This document shows positions 1 to 4,258 of a stretch of 5,271 nt of DNA, one piece after another; position 1 is the first letter of the stretch; each line of letters starts with the position of its first letter. Both the position numbers and the translations under genes were made by a program. The DNA is from Streptosporangiaceae bacterium (lineage in GTDB: Bacteria > Actinomycetota > Actinomycetes > Streptosporangiales > Streptosporangiaceae): NCBI GenBank assembly GCA_030042885.1, contig JASHYW010000121.1, positions 1-5,271 on the forward strand. Direction: 5' to 3'. The notes under the pieces are model-generated. The model saw only the letters and a program-made list of their open reading frames with translations, was not told the origin of the DNA and made no database searches.

Positions 1-253
1 GCATCCGCACGTGCAGCCCCTCGAGCTGCGCGGCCACGGCCTTCGCGTCTTCCGCGCCGCGGATCTCCCTGGCCGACCTGGCCCGCTTGATCAGCTCGAT
101 CTGCTTCTCCGCGCCGCGGGTCCAGGGCATCGCGAAGCCGCGCGGAATCAGGTAGTTGCGGCCGTAGCCGGCCGCCACGTCGACCACGTCGCCGGGCGCG
201 CCGAGACCGCTCACCTCCTGGGTGAGGATGAGCTTCATCGGTGTACGGGTCAT
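1..253 (-). CDS. rplI: 50S ribosomal protein L9 (bL9), N-terminal part, runs off the left edge
   Basis: Structural protein of the large ribosomal subunit, binding 23S rRNA near the L1 stalk. The 84 visible residues hold the typical bL9 N-terminal domain: [13 protein letters not shown], then [21 protein letters not shown], followed by the start of the long connecting helix ([16 protein letters not shown]...). The C-terminal domain and stop lie outside the window. Two in-frame ATGs exist. The one at 238 gives the usual family start MKLIL. The one at 253 adds MTRTP and is better placed behind the purine-rich GAGGGGACGAGG, so I chose it; the five extra residues remain uncertain. It is the last visible gene of the rpsF-ssb-rpsR-rplI transcript, beginning 13 nt after the rpsR stop, and its SD region overlaps that stop codon (TGAGGGG), which suggests translational coupling. 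The family assignment is certain; only the exact start is open. Confidence 0.96.
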   Translation of the reverse strand, partial: MTRTPMKLILTQEVSGLGAPGDVVDVAAGYGRNYLIPRGFAMPWTRGAEKQIELIKRARSAREIRGAEDAKAVAAQLEGLHVRM

Positions 254-266
254 CTGCCTCGTCCCC

Positions 267-503
267 TCACCGCGCCGTGCTCATATACGGCAGCAGCGCC
301 ATCTCCCGGGCGTTCTTTATCGCGGTCGCGACATCGCGCTGATGGCGCGTGCAATTGCCTGTCACCCGCCTGGCGCGGATCTTCCCGCGATCCGAGATGT
401 ACTTGCGGAGCAGGCCGGTGTCCTTGTAGTCGACGTAGACGATCCGCTCCTGGCAGAACACGCATACCTTTTTCTTCGGCTTGCGTACTGCTGGCTTGGC
501 CAT
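267..503 (-). CDS. rpsR: 30S ribosomal protein S18 (bS18), zinc-binding (C+) form
   Basis: Small-subunit platform protein that binds next to S6. The 78-residue product (79 if the upstream ATG at 506 is used) is full length for the family. It shows the basic N-terminus (RKPKKK), a CVFC pair, [19 protein letters not shown], then [29 protein letters not shown]. Counting from the ATG at 506, the cysteines are 15, 18 and 52, with a histidine at 55. These are the candidate metal ligands of the C+ type; actinobacteria often carry a second, cysteine-free S18 elsewhere. Two ATGs are adjacent (506 and 503). AAGGAG lies 4 nt before the first and 7 nt before the second, and homologues begin MAKP, so 503 is preferred. 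It lies between ssb and rplI; a GC hairpin sits upstream in the gap after ssb. Co-transcription with rpsF fits the physical S6-S18 partnership. Confidence 0.97.
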   Translation of the reverse strand: MAKPAVRKPKKKVCVFCQERIVYVDYKDTGLLRKYISDRGKIRARRVTGNCTRHQRDVATAIKNAREMALLPYMSTAR

Positions 504-533
504 CATGGTGCTCCTTAGCAGAGAAATAAGGGG

Positions 534-550
534 CCCCGCCCGCGGCGGGG
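534..550 (-). promoter_or_regulatory. GC hairpin in the ssb-rpsR spacer, possible attenuator or mRNA processing/stability element
   Basis: On the minus-strand transcript CCCCGCC and GGCGGGG form a perfect 7-bp stem with a 3-nt loop (GCG). It is followed by CCCC and then a pyrimidine-rich UUAUUUCUCU, and the rpsR SD starts 17 nt beyond the hairpin. The tail is not a clean U-tract, and essential ribosomal genes follow, so a full terminator is unlikely. Partial attenuation, RNase protection or a processing site are alternatives. The structure is seen directly; any role is inferred. Confidence 0.4.
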
Positions 551-582
551 ATGGTCGATTCGGTGTTTACCTGGCTGATGTT

Positions 583-1116
583 CTAGAACGGAGGCTCGTC
601 GGAATAGCCGCCCGGGCCGTTGGTGGCCCAGGGGTCGGCATCCCCGCCGTAGCCTCCCTGGCCGCCCGATGGCCGGCCGCCGGATCCTCCGGGACCGCCC
701 TGGCCGGATCCGCCGGGACCACCCTGGCCGCCGTAGCCCCCTGACCCGCGGGCGACCCGGTTGACCTTGGCCGAGGCATTGCGCAGCGAGGGCCCGACAT
801 CGTCCACCTCGACCTCGTAGACGGTGCGCTTCTCGCCCTCCTTGGTCTCATACGACCGCTGCCGCAGGCGACCCGAGACGATGACCCGCATCCCCCGGGT
901 CAGGGATTCCGCTACGTTCTCCGCCGCCTGCCGCCACACGTTGCAGGTCAGGAACAGGCTGTCGCCGTCCTTCCACTCCCCGGTGGAATTGTCCCGGAAC
1001 CTGGGCGTCGAGGCCACCCGGAACCGGGCCACCGGCTGTCCCGCCGGGGTGAACCGCAATTCCGGATCATCGACGAGGTTTCCCGCGATCGTGATCTGAG
1101 TGTCGCCTGCTGCCAT
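583..1116 (-). CDS. ssb: Single-stranded DNA-binding protein (SSB)
   Basis: Binds single-stranded DNA during replication, recombination and repair and recruits partner enzymes through its tail. The 177-residue product has the OB-fold DNA-binding domain at about residues 1-110: [21 protein letters not shown], then [39 protein letters not shown], and [13 protein letters not shown] glycine-rich disordered linker follows (about 123-160), then the acidic tip SDEPPF, the usual partner-binding motif of bacterial SSBs. Length and layout match actinobacterial SsbA. The linker holds a duplicated GQGGPGGS unit. The start ATG has a GGAG SD with 7-nt spacing; the SD lies in a 12-bp palindrome. The gene follows rpsF after 65 nt and precedes rpsR after 79 nt, the classic rpsF-ssb-rpsR arrangement. 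No anomalous residues are seen. Confidence 0.98.
   Translation of the reverse strand: MAAGDTQITIAGNLVDDPELRFTPAGQPVARFRVASTPRFRDNSTGEWKDGDSLFLTCNVWRQAAENVAESLTRGMRVIVSGRLRQRSYETKEGEKRTVYEVEVDDVGPSLRNASAKVNRVARGSGGYGGQGGPGGSGQGGPGGSGGRPSGGQGGYGGDADPWATNGPGGYSDEPPF
682..729 (-). repeat. 24-bp direct tandem repeat (2 copies) in the ssb linker
   Basis: Two adjacent 24-bp units, 682-705 and 706-729, match at 22 of 24 positions. Each encodes the octapeptide GQGGPGGS in the disordered linker of SSB (residues 130-145). The in-frame unit length means copy-number change would lengthen or shorten the linker without breaking the gene. Further, less regular Gly/Gln-rich sequence flanks it on both sides. 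Confidence 0.85.
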
Positions 1117-1128
1117 CGGAGTACTCCG
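1117..1128 (-). promoter_or_regulatory. ssb ribosome binding site inside a palindrome
   Basis: The 12 bases directly upstream of the ssb ATG, CGGAGTACTCCG, are perfectly self-complementary and include the GGAG SD. As RNA this could form only a 4-bp stem (CGGA/UCCG) with a GUAC loop, so occlusion would be weak. The SD assignment is sound; the palindrome may be chance. Confidence 0.5.
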
Positions 1129-1181
1129 GATCGCTAACGAATTTTGCCTGCTGCTGGAGGAACGGGCTGCCGAAGCCGCGC

Positions 1182-1475
1182 TCAGTGGTGATGCTCGGGC
1201 CGCGTGACCTTCGTCCGCAGCACGGCCTCATTCAGGTTGAGCTGACGGTCGAGTTCCTGCACGACCCCGGGCTCGGCGGTCAGGTCCACGACGGCGTAGA
1301 CGCCCTCTGACTTCTTCTCGATCTGATACGCAAGACGGCGCTTGCCCCAGATGTCCACCTTGTCGACCTTGCCGCCGCCGCCCGTCACGACCTTGAGGAA
1401 CTGGTCGAGTGACGGCTGGACGGTGCGCTCCTCGAGGTTGGGGTCCAGGATGATCATTATCTCGTAATGGCGCAT
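1182..1475 (-). CDS. rpsF: 30S ribosomal protein S6 (bS6)
   Basis: Small-subunit platform protein that forms a heterodimer with S18 on 16S rRNA. The 97-residue product is full length for the family and shows the ferredoxin-like S6 pattern: [16 protein letters not shown] at the N-terminus, a central [19 protein letters not shown] stretch with the conserved WGKRRLAY, then EGVYAVVDL and [18 protein letters not shown]. The short three-histidine end differs from some relatives but lies in a variable tail. The ATG at 1475 is preceded by AGAGGAGG with a rather long 11-nt spacing. This SD can pair with an upstream CCUCCU in the leader (separate entry), pointing to translational feedback. First gene of the rpsF-ssb-rpsR-rplI operon, transcribed divergently from the membrane-protein gene at 1722. 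Confidence 0.98.
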   Translation of the reverse strand: MRHYEIMIILDPNLEERTVQPSLDQFLKVVTGGGGKVDKVDIWGKRRLAYQIEKKSEGVYAVVDLTAEPGVVQELDRQLNLNEAVLRTKVTRPEHHH

Positions 1476-1486
1476 GAGCGTCGCAG

Positions 1487-1530
1487 CCTCCTCTGGACTG
1501 ATGCGGCCACGGTCTTTCCGTGGCAGGAGG
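1487..1530 (-). promoter_or_regulatory. Candidate S6:S18-binding leader structure that sequesters the rpsF SD
   Basis: Read as RNA from the minus strand, CCUCCU (1530-1525) is the exact complement of the SD AGGAGG (1492-1487), giving a 6-bp outer stem. Between them lies a perfect hairpin, CCACGG (1523-1518) with CCGUGG (1512-1507) around an AAAGA loop. Immediately 3' of that hairpin is an unpaired CCG (1506-1504), followed by an 11-nt single-stranded stretch. One extra G-C pair (1524/1506) could extend the hairpin at the cost of the first C of CCG. A hairpin flanked by an exposed CCG upstream of rpsF is the hallmark of the known S6:S18 autoregulatory motif, in which the protein pair binds its own mRNA in mimicry of its 16S rRNA site. 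The pairings are seen; the function is inferred from that family. Confidence 0.65.
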
Positions 1531-1562
1531 TGTCGCGGACACGGGCCGGGCGGATGCCGGCC
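1530..1562 (-). promoter_or_regulatory. Two further hairpins in the rpsF leader
   Basis: On the minus-strand RNA, GGCCGG (1562-1557) pairs with CCGGCC (1549-1544) around a 7-nt loop. GUGUC (1542-1538) pairs with GACAC (1534-1530) around CGC. The second stem shares its last base (1530) with the anti-SD strand of the SD-sequestering stem, so the two can stack or compete at that base. Given the GC content some pairing is expected by chance; the role is unknown. Confidence 0.35.
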
Positions 1563-1580
1563 GGTCGCCGCAGCGGCGCT

Positions 1581-1586
1581 AGTTTA
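1581..1586 (-). promoter_or_regulatory. Probable -10 element of the rpsF operon promoter
   Basis: TAAACT on the minus strand fits the actinobacterial -10 consensus (TANNNT) and stands out in otherwise GC-rich sequence. Initiation about 7 nt downstream, near 1574, would give a leader of roughly 100 nt holding all the hairpins described. No convincing -35 is visible: TTACCG at 1611-1606 has a long 19-bp spacer. The position is inferred from motif and context. Confidence 0.5.
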
Positions 1587-1687
1587 CCCAACATCGGCCG
1601 ATCCGCGGTAACCGGGCGGAAGGCCGCCGCGGCCGGGCAGCGTGGATTCCTGACCGGGCAGACAGGGAAGGCTGTCCGGTGAAAACA

Positions 1688-1693
1688 TATGCT
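1688..1693 (+). promoter_or_regulatory. Weak candidate -10 for the plus-strand membrane-protein gene
   Basis: TATGCT within the AT-rich patch GAAAACATATGCT is the only plausible -10 upstream of the gene starting at 1722. It would give a leader of about 20 nt with room for the SD at 1708. No recognisable -35 sits 16-18 bp upstream. A small inverted repeat, GACAG (1661-1665) and CTGTC (1672-1676), lies just upstream and could be an operator or chance. Confidence 0.25.
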
Positions 1694-1707
1694 GTGAGTC
1701 AAGAGCC

Positions 1708-1713
1708 AGGAGG
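1708..1713 (+). promoter_or_regulatory. Shine-Dalgarno site that sets the start at 1722
   Basis: A perfect AGGAGG lies 8 nt before the GTG at 1722. An earlier in-frame GTG at 1713 overlaps the last base of this SD and therefore cannot use it, so the downstream GTG is the likely start. Confidence 0.8.
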
Positions 1714-1721
1714 TGGTCAAC

Positions 1722-2048
1722 GTGGCAAGCACCCGTCAGGATCGGCCGCGTCCGCACATCCTGAACTCGGATGGACAGCCGCACCCGGTCCTGAATGTCC
1801 TGACCATTTTCACGCTGCTGGACGGCCTGGTCTCCTTCGCCATCGGCATGTTCGTCCGGAACGAGCCGACGGCCGCGGCGGCGTGGCACATCATCGCGAC
1901 CGCCACCGGGCTGTCCGCGATCCTGGTCGGGTTGTACGCGCAGATGATCTCGGCCACCCGTGAGCAGCGAGTGCTCATCGTGGCCGGCATGATCGCCGGG
2001 TTCGTCGGCTTGGCCCTCGGCCTGTCCAAGGGCGGCTTCATCGCCTGA
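1722..2048 (+). CDS. Small membrane protein of unknown function with three predicted helices
   Basis: I do not recognise the family. The 108-residue product starts at GTG 1722 behind AGGAGG. Its polar, proline-rich N-terminus (ASTRQDRPRPHILNSDGQPH) is followed by three hydrophobic segments at about residues 24-45, 54-76 and 83-101. The first connection contains RNEPTA and the second the charged ATREQR; the tail is SKGGFIA. By the positive-inside tendency, the N-terminus and the ATREQR loop are probably cytoplasmic. No signal peptide, cysteines or catalytic motif are visible. Codon use is GC-rich and in keeping with the neighbours, supporting a real gene. It is divergent from rpsF and lies 23 bp upstream of the AP endonuclease gene on the same strand; the two could be co-transcribed, although the nuclease gene seems to have its own promoter within the end of this one. 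Confidence 0.85.
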   Translation: MASTRQDRPRPHILNSDGQPHPVLNVLTIFTLLDGLVSFAIGMFVRNEPTAAAAWHIIATATGLSAILVGLYAQMISATREQRVLIVAGMIAGFVGLALGLSKGGFIA

Positions 2049-2065
2049 TTTCACCCCGCTAGGCT
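2037..2065 (+). promoter_or_regulatory. Candidate leaderless promoter of the AP endonuclease gene
   Basis: TAGGCT (2060-2065) fits a -10 element and ends 6 nt before the ATG at 2072, so transcription would begin at or next to the A of the start codon. TTCATC (2037-2042) lies 17 bp upstream as a partial -35, matching TTGACA at 3 of 6 positions. There is no good SD before the ATG; the only AGG is part of the -10 itself. Leaderless mRNAs with exactly this -10-to-ATG spacing are common in actinobacteria. The -35 overlaps the end of the preceding gene. The motifs are seen; promoter activity is inferred. Confidence 0.5.
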
Positions 2066-2071
2066 CGGTGC

Positions 2072-2863
2072 ATGCTGCGCATCGGAGCCCACTTCCACGT
2101 AGATAACCCGCTGGCCGAGGCGATCGCTTGCGGAGCGGACGCGGCCCAGTTCTTCCTCGGCGACCCCCAGGGCTGGAAGGGACCGGTGATACCCGGCGGG
2201 GACCCGGCCGCCATCAGGGACGCCTACGCCGCCGCGGATATGGACATCTACATCCACGCGCCGTATGTCATCAACGTGGCCACCACCAATAACCGGATCA
2301 GGATTCCCAGTAGGAAGCTGCTCGACCAGCAGCTCAAGGCGGCCGCCTCGATCGGGGCCAAGGGCCTGATCGTGCACGGCGGCCATGTCACCGCGGGCGT
2401 CGATCCCCGCGAGGGCCTGGAGAACTGGCGCAAGGCGGTCGAGCGCATCGAACGGCCGCTGCCGATGCTGATCGAGAACACCGCGGGCGGTGACGGCGCC
2501 ATGGCCAGGTCGCTCGACGCGATCGGCAGGCTGTGGGACGCGGTAGCCGGGTCGGACGGCGTGGACGTCGGCTTCTGCCTGGACACCTGCCACGCCAACT
2601 CGGCCGGCATCGACCTGGCCGACACGGTGGACCGGATCAAGGCCATCACCGGCCGGATCGACCTGGTGCACTGCAACAACTCACGCGATGAGTTCGGCTC
2701 GGGCCGGGACCGGCACGCCAACATCGCTGCCGGGACGATCGACCCGGCCCTGCTGCTCGGCGTGGTGCGCGCCGCCGGCGCGCCGGTCATCTGCGAGACA
2801 CCCGATGAAGACGGCGGCCTCGCCGCCGACGTCAGCTGGCTGAAACACCACCTGCGCGGCTGA
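2072..2863 (+). CDS. nfo: Endonuclease IV-type AP endonuclease (deoxyribonuclease IV)
   Basis: Cleaves the DNA backbone 5' to abasic sites and clears blocked 3' ends in base-excision repair; the family is a trinuclear-zinc TIM barrel (AP endonuclease 2 family). The 263 residues are near the length of other actinobacterial members and a little shorter than E. coli Nfo. Motifs appear in order: IGAHFHV (4-10), HAPYVIN (62-68), HGGH (102-105), IENTAGG (134-140), [11 protein letters not shown] (169-179), LVHCNNS (198-204), [11 protein letters not shown] (211-221) and ICETP (240-244). All nine metal ligands expected from E. coli Nfo can be placed by alignment by eye: H62, H102, E135, D171, H174, H200, D213, H215 and E242. 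The enzyme therefore looks intact and active. The ATG at 2072 has no clear SD but lies just behind a TAGGCT -10, suggesting a leaderless message. Its 3' end overlaps the convergent glycosyltransferase gene by 32 bp. Confidence 0.96.
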   Translation: MLRIGAHFHVDNPLAEAIACGADAAQFFLGDPQGWKGPVIPGGDPAAIRDAYAAADMDIYIHAPYVINVATTNNRIRIPSRKLLDQQLKAAASIGAKGLIVHGGHVTAGVDPREGLENWRKAVERIERPLPMLIENTAGGDGAMARSLDAIGRLWDAVAGSDGVDVGFCLDTCHANSAGIDLADTVDRIKAITGRIDLVHCNNSRDEFGSGRDRHANIAAGTIDPALLLGVVRAAGAPVICETPDEDGGLAADVSWLKHHLRG

Positions 2864-4250
2864 ACCGCGGGCCCTGGGGGCTCAGCCGGATCCGGAACCG
2901 GTCCTCGGCCCGGTCCAGGACGCCGCCGGCCGGGTCATCGAGGCCGTGCGCTCGCACCACGTCCCGTTCGGGATGAAGAATGTCCCGCACCACATAGGCG
3001 GACAGCAGGGCTACGGTGAGGAACCTGGCCAGGAGCGCGGCGAAGTACCAGCCGGTGCTGATGCCCTGGTAGCCGGCGACCACGCCGCCCTGGGTGGTGC
3101 GGTAGATGAAGATGAGATAGCCCCAGATGCCGAAGAAGTAGCCGACCTCGGCGAGTTGCCACAGGACGTAGGGCCACAGCCGGGGCCGGGCCAGCACGGC
3201 CAGCGGCACCAGCCAGATGACGTACTGCGGTGACCAGACCTTGTTCGTCATCAGGAACGCGGCCAGGGCCAGGAAGCACAGCTGAGGAAGCCGGGGGCGG
3301 CGGGGAGCGGCCAGCGCGAGCACGGTGATCGCCACGGCCGCGGCGGCCAGGAAGACGGCCGACAGCCGGTTGAGTGGGCTGAGCTGCGCGTTGCCGAGCA
3401 CGGGCAGGCTGAAGTGCTCGAAGAGGTACCAGATCGAGCCCCAGTCGGCGTAACGGTCCTTGCTGAACACGTAGAACGTGGCCCAGCCGGACGGCGCGGC
3501 GATCATGACCGGCAGGTTGACGGCCAGCCAGGCGAACACGGCCGCGGCGAAGGTCTTCGCGAACTCGCGCAACTGGCCGGTGCGCAGGCACAGCAGCAAC
3601 AGCGGGCCGAACACCACCAGCGGGTAGAACTTGGCCGCTACCGCGAGGCCGAGCAGGATGCCGGCCCATACGCCGCGGCGGGCCGCCCAGGCGGCGATCC
3701 CGAGCGCGGTCAGCGCCATGGCGATCAGGTCCCAGTTGACGAACGCGTTCAGGATCAGCGCCGGGGAGAGCGCCACCAGCAGCGCCGCCCAGCGCCGGTC
3801 AGGGCCGAGCGCGCGCGCGGTCGCGAGCACGCCGGCCACCGCGCACACCGCGAGCAGCGCGGCGGTGACGTCGAAGAACTCCCGCCCCCTGATCGCCACG
3901 TCGACGTTCCTGACCAGCCAGGCCGCGACCTGCATGGCGCCGCCGATCAGCACCGGGTACTCGACGGGATGGCCGGTGTAGGGGACCTTGCCCGCGGCCA
4001 GCCCTTCGCCGTAGTAGAGCGGGAAGATGTCGGTGTAGCAGGAGTCCTGGAACTGTTTCGGGTAGGAGTACCAGGCGCCGGACCGGCAGGGTACCTTTTC
4101 CGCGAACGCGAGCGCCATGCCGAACGCGGACGCGGCGATGAGCACGCTGGTGCTGCCGAGGGCGACCGCGAGCGTCGAGCGCTCCCGCCACGCCCAGGTC
4201 ACCTCGCGGTGGTCATCGGGCGGGAGAGCGCCCTGCCGGGCGGAATCCAC
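2832..4250 (-). CDS. Multi-pass membrane glycosyltransferase, GT87/DUF2029 (GT-C fold), probably mannosyltransferase-like
   Basis: Members of this family use a polyprenyl-phosphate sugar, often mannose, to glycosylate envelope glycolipids or glycans on the outer membrane face; the substrate cannot be told from the sequence. The product is 472 residues from GTG 4250, or 456 from GTG 4202. After a first helix (about 28-48) comes a large outer loop with two cysteines (55 and 71, a likely disulfide), [13 protein letters not shown] containing D74, the usual catalytic-acid position of GT-C enzymes, and VEYPVL (E97). Further family landmarks are NWD (172-174), AAKFYP (205-210) and [16 protein letters not shown]. 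Many hydrophobic segments follow, ending near residue 435, with a basic, polar C-terminal tail. It lies 8 bp after the penicillin-binding protein stop, probably in one transcript, as with ponA1 and its neighbour in mycobacteria. Its last 32 bp overlap the convergent nfo gene. Confidence 0.88.
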   Translation of the reverse strand: MDSARQGALPPDDHREVTWAWRERSTLAVALGSTSVLIAASAFGMALAFAEKVPCRSGAWYSYPKQFQDSCYTDIFPLYYGEGLAAGKVPYTGHPVEYPVLIGGAMQVAAWLVRNVDVAIRGREFFDVTAALLAVCAVAGVLATARALGPDRRWAALLVALSPALILNAFVNWDLIAMALTALGIAAWAARRGVWAGILLGLAVAAKFYPLVVFGPLLLLCLRTGQLREFAKTFAAAVFAWLAVNLPVMIAAPSGWATFYVFSKDRYADWGSIWYLFEHFSLPVLGNAQLSPLNRLSAVFLAAAAVAITVLALAAPRRPRLPQLCFLALAAFLMTNKVWSPQYVIWLVPLAVLARPRLWPYVLWQLAEVGYFFGIWGYLIFIYRTTQGGVVAGYQGISTGWYFAALLARFLTVALLSAYVVRDILHPERDVVRAHGLDDPAGGVLDRAEDRFRIRLSPQGPRFSRAGGVSAS

Positions 4251-4256
4251 CCTCCT
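4251..4256 (-). promoter_or_regulatory. AGGAGG directly abutting the GTG at 4250: start of the glycosyltransferase unclear
   Basis: A perfect SD lies between the penicillin-binding protein stop (4261-4259) and the in-frame GTG at 4250, but with no spacing, which is too close to work normally. The next in-frame start, GTG 4202, is 48 nt further on and has no usable SD of its own. No other ATG, GTG or TTG in frame falls at ideal spacing. Translation may depend on coupling to the upstream gene. Confidence 0.45.
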
Positions 4257-4258
4257 AT

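Noticed and set aside
11..529. 172-codon plus-strand frame across rplI and rpsR
   Set aside because: It is antisense to two certain ribosomal protein genes and has no SD or known domain.
1713..1715. GTG at 1713 as start of the membrane-protein gene
   Set aside because: It overlaps the last base of AGGAGG, so the SD cannot serve it. The GTG at 1722 has ideal 8-nt spacing.
1679..1963. 94-codon plus-strand frame beginning ATG-like at 1679
   Set aside because: It overlaps the three-helix protein in another frame and reads as Arg/His/Gly-rich shadow sequence without hydrophobic segments; the AGGAGG at 1708 serves the 1722 start.
2051..2671. 206-codon open frame on the minus strand opposite nfo
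   Set aside because: It overlaps a gene with all nine metal ligands intact. The composition is that of an antisense shadow, with no recognisable motif.
2864..2950. Intrinsic terminator for nfo in the GC-rich repeats (CCGCGG, CCGGATCCGG) beyond its stop
   Set aside because: The short palindromes have no U-tract on either strand and lie inside the C-terminal codons of the glycosyltransferase.
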